Source of the DNA: CAVTWS01 sp964390555
GTDB lineage: Bacteria; Actinomycetota; Acidimicrobiia; Acidimicrobiales; SHLQ01
Assembly (NCBI GenBank): GCA_964390555.1
Contig: CAYMJU010000033.1
Coordinates: 1-64,000, forward strand
DNA length: 64,000 nucleotides
Direction: 5' to 3'
The notes under the pieces were generated by a model, which had not been told where the DNA came from, did no database searches, and saw only the letters and a list, made by a program, of their open reading frames with translations. Positions 34,458 through 42,885 of this stretch are shown piece after piece. The translations under genes were made by a program, and so were the position numbers. Position 1 is the first letter of the stretch; each line of letters opens with the position of its first letter.

Positions 34458-34534
34458 CGTTCCTGGCGCGATTCAGGGTGCCATGCACCCTGAATCGCGC
34501 CAAGAACGAGGGGATGGGGGTGGGGGGATGCGGG
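34458..34534. repeat. Long palindrome with G-rich flank, copy 2
   Basis: Eighteen-base perfect arms at 34464-34481 and 34485-34502 surround CAT; with one mismatch the arms extend to 24 bases (34458-34481 / 34485-34508). A G-rich tract follows to about 34530. It lies between the convergent crotonase and SnoaL genes and aligns with the element at 1-95. Without a U-tract it is not a standard terminator, but on the minus strand the RNA after the SnoaL stop is C-rich and then folds into this hairpin. Confidence 0.9.
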
Positions 34535-35461
34535 TCAGGACTTCGGGATGGTGCCGCCGGCGGCGAGCCAGGACTCGATCGCTTGCTGGGCCTCGCGTGG
34601 GTTGTAGACGTCTTCCTCGTAGCTCCACTTGCCGTCGCCGGCGTAGTGGAGGATCACGTGGACGTCGAAACCGAAGTATGCGTCGCCGCCGATGGGGTCG
34701 GGCAACACGTTCGGGATGAGCGCGTTGACCCGGTTGCCCTCGATGTGGTGCCAGGCGACCGGGAACTCCATCGTTGGGAACGGCTGCATCACCCCGGTGA
34801 TCCACGAGCGGATCTCGGCCTGGCCGTTGAACGCTCCGTAGTGGTGTTCCCGGTACCGGGCGTCGGCGGCGAACTGATCGGCCCACTGGTTCCAGTCGCC
34901 GGTGGCGACGGCGATCCGGCCCCGTTCTCGGTAGGCCTGGAACTCGGACTCGATCTCGTCGAGGGAGTGGGCGGCGGTCGGCACATCTGGCGCCCAACCC
35001 GCGATGCCGACGATCGAGCGGTCCTGGGGCGTGCGCTTGCGGCCGCCGGCGGTAAGCCAGTCCTTGAACACCCGCTCGGCGTCGGCCGGGTTGTAGAAGT
35101 CCGCCTCCCAGTTCCACTTGCCGTCGCCGGCGTACTGGATGATCGTCGTGTTCGGGAACTGGTAGCTGGCCCCCGCACCGGCGGGATCGGGAAGGTTGTT
35201 CCAGATGTAGAACGCGACCCGCCCGGCGTCGGGGTCGATCTGCCACCAGTCGATCGCCAAGGTCATCGCTGGATAGTCGGCCATGCACGACACGATCCAG
35301 GGCTGGATCTCGGAACGGCCGTGGAAGGTCCCGAGATAGTGCTCCTGGTAGAGCGCGTCGTCGGTGAACAGCGCCGCCCAGCCTGGCCAGTCGTGCTCGC
35401 CCGCGCCGAGCCGGCGAAACTCGGCGAACGCCGCCTCGATCTCGTCCCTGTTGAACGCCAT
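34535..35461 (-). CDS. Tandem SnoaL-like (NTF2 fold) protein
   Basis: A 308-residue cytoplasmic protein with two SnoaL/NTF2-like domains, residues about 1-140 and 160-305. Both share the same landmarks: ALYQEHYLGTFHGRSEI and ARYREHHYGAFNGQAEI near their starts, then II(L)xYAGDGKW followed by EADFYNP or EEDVYNP and a final SWLAAGG or DWLTAGG. The fold serves cyclases, isomerases and hydratases; the catalytic residues here are not identifiable. The two halves are clearly an internal duplication. Confidence 0.8.
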   Translation of the reverse strand: MAFNRDEIEAAFAEFRRLGAGEHDWPGWAALFTDDALYQEHYLGTFHGRSEIQPWIVSCMADYPAMTLAIDWWQIDPDAGRVAFYIWNNLPDPAGAGASYQFPNTTIIQYAGDGKWNWEADFYNPADAERVFKDWLTAGGRKRTPQDRSIVGIAGWAPDVPTAAHSLDEIESEFQAYRERGRIAVATGDWNQWADQFAADARYREHHYGAFNGQAEIRSWITGVMQPFPTMEFPVAWHHIEGNRVNALIPNVLPDPIGGDAYFGFDVHVILHYAGDGKWSYEEDVYNPREAQQAIESWLAAGGTIPKS

Positions 35462-35509
35462 GCAGCCCCCCCCGGTAGCGCGATCCGGGCGCGACGCTAG
35501 CAGAGGCCT

Positions 35510-36256
35510 TCAGCGACCTGACCCGGCGGCCGATCCGGTGATCGTGTCGCCGGTCGTGCCGTCGTACAGGTAGCACAGCACCGCCCGGTCCCCGTCGGCC
35601 CAGGCTGCGGCGTCGGGAGCGAAGATGTCGACGAAGAGATCCGAGTCGTCGTAATTGACTCCGACGAAGTCGTCGAACGCCGACCCGATACAGCCCGCAC
35701 CACCGAGATTGTCGACATCCCCGTCGCCAGGAAACGACGACCCGGTCAGCTCGAAGGAGTGGTAGACCTCGGCATCGTGCGGACCACCGCACGGCACCTC
35801 GGTCGGATCGGTACCGGGGTCGTTGACGCACTCGCCGACCACGATGCCCTCAGGCACAGGGGTGACGGTCGCCGGCGTAACGGTGGACGACTCGTCGGGG
35901 ACCTCACCGTCGCCACCGCCGCTGGTGGTGCCATCGTCTCCGGCCCCGTCCCCGTCTCCGGCCCCGGCCCCGTCCCCGCCGTCACCGTCGCCGCCGGACT
36001 CGGTTGTGACCGTGCTGTCGGAGTCGGTGAGGTCGCCACTACCGTCCCCCCCGTTCGAGTCGCCGTCATCGTCGTCGCTGCCGGTGCCATCGCCGTCATC
36101 GTTGGTGCTGTCGGTGGTGCTGTCGGCGCTGTCAGGTCGACCATCGGTGGCGGCTGCGTCGGCGGGATCGTCTGCGGTGTCGTCGTCGCCGCACGCGCCG
36201 AGCAGGACGGTCGCGACGAGCAGCGCGGCGAGGAGTCGGGAGGCCATGGCAGTCAT
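35510..36256 (-). CDS. Lipoprotein with Septum_form-like domain
   Basis: A 248-residue lipoprotein: signal ending LLGAC, then about 105 residues composed almost wholly of Asp, Gly, Ser and Thr, then a globular domain with VGECVND, VPCGGPHDAEVYHSFE and a later C-containing segment VLCYLYDG. The PHDAEVY core resembles the actinobacterial Septum_form/DUF4190-associated domain. The low-complexity arm is a cell-wall-spanning spacer. ATG 36256 is used; an ATG at 36247 is equally possible. Paralogous to the next gene, eleven bases away. Confidence 0.7.
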   Translation of the reverse strand: MTAMASRLLAALLVATVLLGACGDDDTADDPADAAATDGRPDSADSTTDSTNDDGDGTGSDDDDGDSNGGDGSGDLTDSDSTVTTESGGDGDGGDGAGAGDGDGAGDDGTTSGGGDGEVPDESSTVTPATVTPVPEGIVVGECVNDPGTDPTEVPCGGPHDAEVYHSFELTGSSFPGDGDVDNLGGAGCIGSAFDDFVGVNYDDSDLFVDIFAPDAAAWADGDRAVLCYLYDGTTGDTITGSAAGSGR

Positions 36257-36267
36257 GTCGGCTCGGA

Positions 36268-36897
36268 TCAAAGCCCGGAGCCCGCGGCCGAGCCCTGAGA
36301 TGGTGTGACCGTGACGCCAGCATCGGGGGTCGCGTACAGCATGCACAGGATCTCGCGGTCGCCGCCCCCCCATGACTCGGGCGTCGGCGTGAGGGTCTGT
36401 ACGTACAGCGCGGATTCCGCGTAAGCCGTGCCGACGAAGGCCTCGAACTCCGTGAAGCATTCCTCGCCGGCCGCTTGCAACCCAGCATCGCCGGGGAAGT
36501 CGCCGTCGGGCACGTCGAAGGCGTGGAAGACCTCGTAGTCGTGCGGGGCCGCGCAGTCGAGCGTCCCGACATCGGTCACGGTTCCGTTGAGGGCGTCGGA
36601 GTTGATGCAGTCGCCAACGTTGAGGTCGAAGACCGACGTCTCGTCCTCGGAGGTGTCGACTTCCTCGTCGGACTCTTCCTCGTCGGACTCCTCGGCTTGA
36701 TCCGACTCGTCCTCGTCGGATTCTTCGGTGTCGGACTCTTCGGTGTCGGACTCATCGGCGTTGGAGTCCGAATCGTCCTCGTCGGCGCTCTCGTCGTCGC
36801 TGCCGCCGATCACCTCGTCATCGTCGTCGCCGCCGCACGAGGTCGCCAGTAGGCCGAGCAACGCCAGAATGGCCAGCATAAAGCGGAAGGGCTTCAT
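36268..36897 (-). CDS. Lipoprotein with Septum_form-like domain
   Basis: A 209-residue lipoprotein, paralogue of 35510-36256. The signal ends LLATSC, and an Asp/Glu/Ser spacer of about 75 residues with ESDTEESDTEES-type repeats follows. The domain contains VGDCINSD, CAAPHDYEVFHAF and REILCMLYA. Both paralogues end in GSAAGSG. AAGGAA is well placed before the ATG. The pair is probably one operon, read toward the SnoaL gene, with differing acidic spacers on a shared external domain. Confidence 0.72.
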   Translation of the reverse strand: MKPFRFMLAILALLGLLATSCGGDDDDEVIGGSDDESADEDDSDSNADESDTEESDTEESDEDESDQAEESDEEESDEEVDTSEDETSVFDLNVGDCINSDALNGTVTDVGTLDCAAPHDYEVFHAFDVPDGDFPGDAGLQAAGEECFTEFEAFVGTAYAESALYVQTLTPTPESWGGGDREILCMLYATPDAGVTVTPSQGSAAGSGL

Positions 36898-36997
36898 GGG
36901 ATGTTCCTTTCGTGGATCGCCGGCCGCGCCAGTGAACCGAATCAAGTGTGCTTCGACTATCGGCACGCGTCCGGCCAGGCTGAGGAGAAATCCGTCA

Positions 36998-37031
36998 CGG
37001 TGTTGTTCCGGGGGCGGTGTTGTTCCGGGGA
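36998..37031. repeat. 17-bp tandem direct repeat in a divergent promoter region
   Basis: CGGTGTTGTTCCGGGG followed by G or A occurs at 36998-37014 and again at 37015-37031. It lies in the 176-base gap between the divergent lipoprotein and acyl-CoA dehydrogenase genes, about 43 bases before the dehydrogenase ATG. An operator for a regulator such as a TetR-type protein is possible. The rest of the gap shows no feature. Confidence 0.7.
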
Positions 37032-37073
37032 CGGAATCGTTCACGGAATCAGCGTCGTGGCAGACTCGGCGCC

Positions 37074-38255
37074 ATGCACATCGAGTTGACCGATGACCAG
37101 AGGGCCCTCCAGACGGAGCTGCGCGACTACTTCAGCAACCTGATGACCCCCGAGGTCAAGGCGCGCACCTCGAGCGCGGAGTTCGAGGAGAACCTGGAGT
37201 ACAAGAGTCTGATCCGCCAAGTCGGTAGCGACGGCTGGCTCGGCGTGGGCTGGCCCACGGAGTACGGCGGCAAGGGTTTCACGCCGATCGAGCAGTACAT
37301 CTTCTTCAACGAGTCCCAGGCGGCCGGGTGCCCTATCCCGTTCCTCACCACCAACACCGTCGGCCCGACCATTCGCCAGTTCGCCAGCCCGGAGATCAAG
37401 GACCACTTCCTCCCCAAGATCTTGGCCGGCGACATGCACTTCTCGATCGGCTACTCCGAGCCCGAAGCCGGCACCGACCTGGCGGCGCTCAAGACCCGGG
37501 CCGTGCGAGATGGCGACGAGTGGATCGTGAACGGCCAGAAGCTGTACACCAGCCTGGCCTACAACGCCGACTACATCTGGCTGGCCGCCCGCACGGACCC
37601 CGAAGCTCCCGCGCACAAGGGCATCACCATGTTCTTGGTCGACACCAAGGACCCGGGCTTCTCGATCCAGCCGTTCAAGACGTTCGGCCCGGCCCACACC
37701 ACCGCAACGTTCTACGACAACGTTCGGGTACCGGACTCGATGCGGGTCGGCGAGGTCAACGGTGGCTGGAACCTCATCACCAGCCAGCTCAACCACGAGC
37801 GGGTGTCGCTGTGTTCGTCGGGCCGTCTGATCCGCCTGGTCGAAGAGGCGGTCACGTGGTGCACCGACACCAAGCTGGCCGACGGGCGCCGGGTGATCGA
37901 CCAGGAGTGGGTGCAGGTCAAGCTGGCGGAGTGCAAGGCCGTCGTGCGGCTCCTTGACATCATGAACTGGAAGGTGGCCTTCGAGAACACCCACGGCCGC
38001 ATGAGCCCCGCCGACGCATCTTCGGTGAAGGTCCACGGATCGGAGTCGATGCATGCCGTCTACACGACGCTCATGGAGATCGTCGGCGCGACCGGACACC
38101 TCCGGTCGGGCCCGGGGTCGGAGTTCATCGCCCAGGTCGAGGCCAGCTATCGAAGCGTGTGGGTACTGACCTTCGGCGGCGGCACCAACGAGATCCAGCG
38201 AGACATCATCGGCATGGTAGGGCTGGGGCTCCCCCGCGAGAAGCGGCGCCACTGA
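37074..38255 (+). CDS. Acyl-CoA dehydrogenase, larger subunit of a pair
   Basis: A 393-residue flavoenzyme of the acyl-CoA dehydrogenase family. FAD/substrate signatures are GYSEPEAGTDLAALKTRA (near 133-150) and FGGGTNEIQRDIIGMVGLG near the C terminus. At the YEGT site of medium-chain enzymes it has GGGT, so any catalytic Glu is elsewhere. The next gene is a second, shorter dehydrogenase, the pattern of actinobacterial alpha2-beta2 enzymes that act on steroid or bulky acyl-CoA. Confidence 0.9.
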   Translation: MHIELTDDQRALQTELRDYFSNLMTPEVKARTSSAEFEENLEYKSLIRQVGSDGWLGVGWPTEYGGKGFTPIEQYIFFNESQAAGCPIPFLTTNTVGPTIRQFASPEIKDHFLPKILAGDMHFSIGYSEPEAGTDLAALKTRAVRDGDEWIVNGQKLYTSLAYNADYIWLAARTDPEAPAHKGITMFLVDTKDPGFSIQPFKTFGPAHTTATFYDNVRVPDSMRVGEVNGGWNLITSQLNHERVSLCSSGRLIRLVEEAVTWCTDTKLADGRRVIDQEWVQVKLAECKAVVRLLDIMNWKVAFENTHGRMSPADASSVKVHGSESMHAVYTTLMEIVGATGHLRSGPGSEFIAQVEASYRSVWVLTFGGGTNEIQRDIIGMVGLGLPREKRRH

Positions 38256-38302
38256 GCGCGTGCCGCCCGGTATCGGCGTAGGAACACGAGAGGACGACTG
38301 AG

Positions 38303-39388
38303 ATGGACTTCACCTTCGACGAGGCGCAGCAGGCCGCCCACGACCTGGCCAAGAAGATACTGGCCGACAAGCTCACGATGGAACGGCTGATGGAGATCGA
38401 GGCATCCGGCGAGTGGTTCGCCGCTGCCGAGTGGGCCGCGCTCGGCAAGGCCGGCCTGCTCGGTGTTGCCCTGCCCGAAGACGTGGGTGGCGGGGGTCTC
38501 GACGAGATCGCGTGGGCCGCGGTGTTGCAAGCCCAGGGTGCCACCGTCGCTCCACTGCCGTTGCTCGAGTCGAGTCTGGCGGGGCTCGCCATCGATCGCT
38601 TCGGCACCGCCGAGCAGCGCTCGACCTGGCTGCCTGGGATCGCCGATGGATCGACCATCGTGACCGTCGCCATCCAGGAACCTTTCGACGACCGGCTGAC
38701 GGCACCCTCGTGCACGGTGACGGGTGGCGCGATGTCGGGCTCCAAGGCGGTGGTCGAATGGGCGGATCGCGCGGCTCGCATTCTCGTCACGGCGACGACC
38801 AGCGACGGTCCGGGGCTGTTCCTGGTCGATCTGCTGGGGGCCGGTGTGACGAGTACACCGGGCCTGTCGACGCGGACTCAGCCGTTGGCGTTCTTGGATT
38901 TCGATGGATCGCCGGCCGAGCCCGTCGGCGAGGCCGGGTCGGGTTCGGTCGGTTGGCTGGTCGACCGGGCCATCATCGGTTTGTGCGCCATCCAGACCGG
39001 CGTCACGGATCGGGCCCTCCGTCTCACCGCCGAGTACGCGACCACCCGTGAGCAGTTCGGCCGGCCCATCGCCACGTTCCAAGCCGTGACCCAGCGCCTG
39101 GCCGACCAGTACATCAACGTCGAGGGAATCCGGCTCTGCACGGCGGCGGCGGTGTACAAGCTCGCCCACGGTGAACCGGCCACCGAGGACGTTCACATCG
39201 CCAAGTTCTGGGCGTCACAGCGCGCCAGCGACGTCGCCCACGCGACCCAGCATTGCCACGGCGGCATGGGCGTGAGCGTCGACTACCCGCTCCACCGCTA
39301 CACGCTGTGGAACAAGCACATCGCCACCTCGCTCGGCGCCGGCAACCAGCACCTGCGCGCCATCGGTGCCGGCCTCGCCGCGTCCTGA
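38303..39388 (+). CDS. Acyl-CoA dehydrogenase, smaller subunit of a pair
   Basis: A 361-residue acyl-CoA dehydrogenase fold. The mid-domain is degenerate: where FAD-binding enzymes read SEPxAGSD, this has TVAIQEPFDDRLTAPS. The C-terminal helical part is conserved (TTREQFGRPIATFQAV, HCHGGMGVSVDYPLHRY). One subunit of heteromeric dehydrogenases commonly has a weak flavin site, so this is probably the partner of the preceding 393-residue protein. A GAGGACGACTGAG ribosome site lies just upstream of the ATG. Confidence 0.87.
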   Translation: MDFTFDEAQQAAHDLAKKILADKLTMERLMEIEASGEWFAAAEWAALGKAGLLGVALPEDVGGGGLDEIAWAAVLQAQGATVAPLPLLESSLAGLAIDRFGTAEQRSTWLPGIADGSTIVTVAIQEPFDDRLTAPSCTVTGGAMSGSKAVVEWADRAARILVTATTSDGPGLFLVDLLGAGVTSTPGLSTRTQPLAFLDFDGSPAEPVGEAGSGSVGWLVDRAIIGLCAIQTGVTDRALRLTAEYATTREQFGRPIATFQAVTQRLADQYINVEGIRLCTAAAVYKLAHGEPATEDVHIAKFWASQRASDVAHATQHCHGGMGVSVDYPLHRYTLWNKHIATSLGAGNQHLRAIGAGLAAS

Positions 39389-39416
39389 TCGGCCACAACA
39401 CCCACGTGGAGCAGCC

Positions 39417-40307
39417 GTGACCAACCGCCCGAGGTGCGCCTACATCGGGCTCGGCACGATGGGAGGGCCGATGGCCGGCCACCTCGTCGCCGCGGGCCAT
39501 GACGTGGCGGTGTACAACCGCGGCGCGGCGCGGCGCGACGCTTGGGCCGCGGAGCACGGTGGCTCGGCCCGGATGGCCGCGACGCCAGGCGCCGCCGCGG
39601 CTGGCGCCGACGTCGTCCTGGTGTGTGTCGGCAACGACGACGATGTGCGCCAGGTTGTGCTCGGTCCCGATGGTGCGCTCGCGGCCATGGCACCAGGTTC
39701 GACGCTCGTCGATCACACCACCGCGTCGGCTCAGCTCGCCGAGGAGCTGCACGAGGCGGCGTCGGCCGTTGGGGTCGGTTTCGTGGACGCGCCGGTGTCG
39801 GGGGGCCAAGCTGGCGCGGTCAACGGCACCCTCACCGTGATGTGCGGCGGCGACCCCGACGTGTTCGACCGCGTCGCGCCTGTACTCAGAACCTACGCCC
39901 GCGCGGTCACGCGGATCGGCCCCGTCGGGTCCGGTCAGCGGTGCAAGATGGTCAACCAGATCGCCATCGCCGGGCTGCTCCAAGGTCTGAGCGAGGCGCT
40001 CGACTTCGGTCTTCGGAGCGACCTCGACATGGCGACGGTGATCGACGTGATCGCCAAAGGCGCTGCCGGGTCGTGGCAGCTCGAGAACCGCGGGCCCACG
40101 ATGATCCGCGACGAGTTCGACTTCGGGTTCGCTGTCGAGTGGATGCGCAAGGATCTGGCGATCTGTCTCGACGAAGCCGAACGCAACGGAGCGGCGCTCG
40201 CCGGAACCCGTGCCATCGACCAGTTCTACTCGGAGGTCGAGGCCAGCGGCGGAGCCCGGTGGGACACCTCGAGCCTCATCCGCCGCCTCCGCCGCCCGAC
40301 CCCCTAG
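39417..40307 (+). CDS. NAD(P)-dependent beta-hydroxyacid dehydrogenase
   Basis: A 296-residue member of the 3-hydroxyisobutyrate/tartronate semialdehyde dehydrogenase family. The Rossmann motif IGLGTMGGPMAGHL lies near 10-23, the substrate loop VDAPVSGGQAGA near 121-132, and the catalytic Lys in GQRCKMVNQ near 180. It would oxidise a beta-hydroxyacid reversibly. GTG 39417 follows a GGAG site; it directly precedes the mycothione reductase gene. Confidence 0.88.
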   Translation: MTNRPRCAYIGLGTMGGPMAGHLVAAGHDVAVYNRGAARRDAWAAEHGGSARMAATPGAAAAGADVVLVCVGNDDDVRQVVLGPDGALAAMAPGSTLVDHTTASAQLAEELHEAASAVGVGFVDAPVSGGQAGAVNGTLTVMCGGDPDVFDRVAPVLRTYARAVTRIGPVGSGQRCKMVNQIAIAGLLQGLSEALDFGLRSDLDMATVIDVIAKGAAGSWQLENRGPTMIRDEFDFGFAVEWMRKDLAICLDEAERNGAALAGTRAIDQFYSEVEASGGARWDTSSLIRRLRRPTP

Positions 40308-40315
40308 GTGACCCG

Positions 40316-41695
40316 GTGCCGCACTTCGACTTGTTGATCATCGGAACCGGGTCGGGTAACTCCATCCTCGGCCCCGACTTCGATGCGTGGCGGGTGGCGA
40401 TCGTCGAGCGTGACGTGTTCGGCGGGACGTGTCTGAACCGGGGCTGTATCCCGTCAAAGATGCTCGTGTACCCCGCCGATGTCGTCACGGCGCTCGCCCA
40501 CGCCGCCGATCTCGGCGTCCACGGGCGGATCGATCGTGTCGACTGGCCGGCGATTCGCGATCGCGTGTTCGGTCGCATCGATCCGATCGCTGAAGGCGGG
40601 CGCCGCTATCGGGCCGAGGAGTGCGGCAACGTCACCGTCTTCGCCGGTTCGGCCCGGTTCACCGGCGCTCGCCAGGTCACCCTGGTCGATGGTCACCATG
40701 CCGGCGAGATCGTGACCGCCGATCAGGTGGTGATCGCCGCCGGCGCCCGTCCCTCGATCCCCGCCTACCCTGGGCTGGCCGAGGTCGGCTTCCACACCAG
40801 CGACACGATCATGCGGATCGATGCCGTACCGGACCGCTTGGTGATCCTCGGCGGTGGATACATCGCCGCCGAGATGGGTCACGTCTTCGATGCCTTCGGC
40901 AGCGCGGTGACGATAGTGAACCGATCCGGTGCCCTCCTGCGGGCCGAGGACGACGACGTCAGCGCGGCGTTCACCGCCCGTTACCGCGAGCGCTTCGACC
41001 TGCGCCTCGGGGTCGACGTGGTGTCGGTTGGCGAGGGGCCCGGAGGCATCGCTGTCACGCTCCGTCAGGGCTCCGACACCGACATCATCGTGGGCGACAT
41101 GCTCCTCGTCGCCACCGGGAGGGTCCCCAACGGCGACGAGCTGGCGGTCGAGGCGACTGGCGTCGAGCGCGACGCAGCCGGCTACGTGGTCGTCGATCAG
41201 TACCTGCGCACCTCGGCCCCCGGTGTCTGGGCGTTGGGCGACGTCTCCAATCCGGTGCAGCTCAAGCACAGCGCCAACTTCGAAGCCGACGCGGTCGCTC
41301 ACAACCTGGTCCACCCTGATGACTTGCGCTCGGGCCGGCTCGATCCGGTCCCCCACGCGGTGTTCGCCAACCCGCAGGTGGCCGCCGCTGGACTCACCGA
41401 GCGCGAGGCGCGAGCGGCGGGGCTCGACATCACGGTCGCGACGCGCTACTACCGCGACACCGCGTATGGCTGGGCGATGGAGGATACGACCAGCTTCTGC
41501 AAGCTGGTCGCCGAGACCTCGACGCGCCGGCTACTCGGCGCCCACATCATCGGGCCCCACGCCCCGACCCTGTTGCAGCAACTCGTGCAGGCCATGCGCT
41601 TCGGCATCAGCGCCCGGGACCTGCTGAGCAACCAGATGTGGACCCATCCCGCGATGCCCGAGGTCATCGAGCAGGCCCTCATCGAGCTCGGCTGA
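40316..41695 (+). CDS. mtr: Mycothione reductase
   Basis: A 459-residue flavoprotein disulfide reductase. The opening FDLLIIGTGSGNSI, the redox pair GTCLNRGCIPSK (near 38-49), the NADPH site LGGGYIAAEMGHVF and the C-terminal NQMWTHPAMPEVIEQAL with the active His are all present. The unusual first motif is the one found in mycothione reductases, and the enzyme reduces oxidised mycothiol with NADPH. This implies mycothiol is the thiol buffer of the organism. Start GTG 40316 is nine bases after the previous stop. Confidence 0.88.
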   Translation: MPHFDLLIIGTGSGNSILGPDFDAWRVAIVERDVFGGTCLNRGCIPSKMLVYPADVVTALAHAADLGVHGRIDRVDWPAIRDRVFGRIDPIAEGGRRYRAEECGNVTVFAGSARFTGARQVTLVDGHHAGEIVTADQVVIAAGARPSIPAYPGLAEVGFHTSDTIMRIDAVPDRLVILGGGYIAAEMGHVFDAFGSAVTIVNRSGALLRAEDDDVSAAFTARYRERFDLRLGVDVVSVGEGPGGIAVTLRQGSDTDIIVGDMLLVATGRVPNGDELAVEATGVERDAAGYVVVDQYLRTSAPGVWALGDVSNPVQLKHSANFEADAVAHNLVHPDDLRSGRLDPVPHAVFANPQVAAAGLTEREARAAGLDITVATRYYRDTAYGWAMEDTTSFCKLVAETSTRRLLGAHIIGPHAPTLLQQLVQAMRFGISARDLLSNQMWTHPAMPEVIEQALIELG

Positions 41696-41764
41696 TCGTG
41701 GCTCGGGCGCGGCTCGTGGGCCGTAGGTGCCCGGATGTGGCCCGGTCGAGCGACTCGGCGCCGG

Positions 41765-41770
41765 TACCCT
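41765..41770 (+). promoter_or_regulatory. -10 element TACCCT of aroC
   Basis: TACCCT is seven bases before the ATG at 41778, the leaderless spacing, and marks aroC as independently transcribed. Confidence 0.5.
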
Positions 41771-41777
41771 GCTCGTC

Positions 41778-42875
41778 ATGACGAGTTCGACCGGCGTGCT
41801 CTTTCGCCTGACCACGTTCGGCGAGTCCCATGGGGGCGGCGTCGGCGTGGTGGTCGACGGCTGCCCACCACGCCTGGCCCTCGACGAGTCGATGGTCCAG
41901 CGCGATCTCGACCGTCGCCGCCCGGGACAGAGCCGGCTCGTGACCCAGCGCGACGAGGCCGACCAGGTCGAGATCCTGTCGGGCGTGCTCGACGGGCGCA
42001 CGCTCGGCTCGCCTATCGCCATGCTGGTGCGCAATGTCGATCAGAACTCCGGCGCCTATGACCATCTGCGCGACGTGTACCGACCATCACACGCCGATTA
42101 CACCTACGACGCCAAGTACGGGATACGGGCCTGGCAGGGCGGCGGGCGGGCGTCGGCGCGCGAGACGATCGGCCGGGTGGCGGCCGGGGCGATCGCCCGC
42201 GCCTTGCTCGCCGAGATCGCGGGCGTCGAGGTCGTCGCATGGGTCTCGTCGGTCCGCGACATCACCACCGCGCTCGACCCGTCGTCGGTCCGCGCCACCG
42301 ACGTCGAAGCCCACCCGACCCGGTGCCCGGATCCCGCCGCGGCCGAGGCCATGGTGGCCGCCATCGAGGCCGCCCGCCGAGACGGCAACTCCCTCGGTGG
42401 TGTGGTCACGTGCGTAGCCCGATCGGTGCCCGCCGGGCTCGGCGAGCCGGTCTTCGACAAGCTCGACGCCGATCTGGCCAAGGCGATGCTCTCGTTGCCG
42501 GCCGCCAAGGGCTTCGAGGTCGGGTCGGGGTTCGCCGGCACGCTGCTGACCGGTCGTGACCACAACGACCCATTCGCGCCGGGTCCCGATGGTCCGGTCA
42601 CGACCGCGAACCGGTCCGGTGGTGTGCAAGGGGGGATCTCCAACGGGGCCGACATCGTGTTCCGCGTGGCGTTCAAGCCCACGGCGACCATCTCGTCGCC
42701 TCAGCAGACGGTGACCTCATCGAACGAAGCCACCGAGCTGTCCGCCCATGGACGTCACGACCCTTGTGTGCTTCCCAGAGCGGTGCCGATCGTCGAGGCC
42801 GGCGCCTGCCTGGTGCTGGTCGACCATCTCCTTCGCCAACGCGCCATCGACGCGCTCCCCCGCGACCCGCGCTAA
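41778..42875 (+). CDS. aroC: Chorismate synthase
   Basis: A 365-residue chorismate synthase, last step of the common shikimate pathway, converting EPSP to chorismate with reduced FMN. The FGESHG signature (near 13-18), RRRPGQSR, YRPSHADYTYD and GGRASARETIGRVAAG are all visible. Length is typical. The start ATG is set by the TACCCT promoter and by the family's N terminus. EPSP synthase is encoded at the window's far end. Confidence 0.97.
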   Translation: MTSSTGVLFRLTTFGESHGGGVGVVVDGCPPRLALDESMVQRDLDRRRPGQSRLVTQRDEADQVEILSGVLDGRTLGSPIAMLVRNVDQNSGAYDHLRDVYRPSHADYTYDAKYGIRAWQGGGRASARETIGRVAAGAIARALLAEIAGVEVVAWVSSVRDITTALDPSSVRATDVEAHPTRCPDPAAAEAMVAAIEAARRDGNSLGGVVTCVARSVPAGLGEPVFDKLDADLAKAMLSLPAAKGFEVGSGFAGTLLTGRDHNDPFAPGPDGPVTTANRSGGVQGGISNGADIVFRVAFKPTATISSPQQTVTSSNEATELSAHGRHDPCVLPRAVPIVEAGACLVLVDHLLRQRAIDALPRDPR

Positions 42876-42885
42876 TCGAGTTGCG

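Noticed and set aside
38303..39388. Broken acyl-CoA dehydrogenase pseudogene
   Set aside because: The flavin region is weak but the frame is intact and full length, and such partners are normal in heteromeric dehydrogenases.
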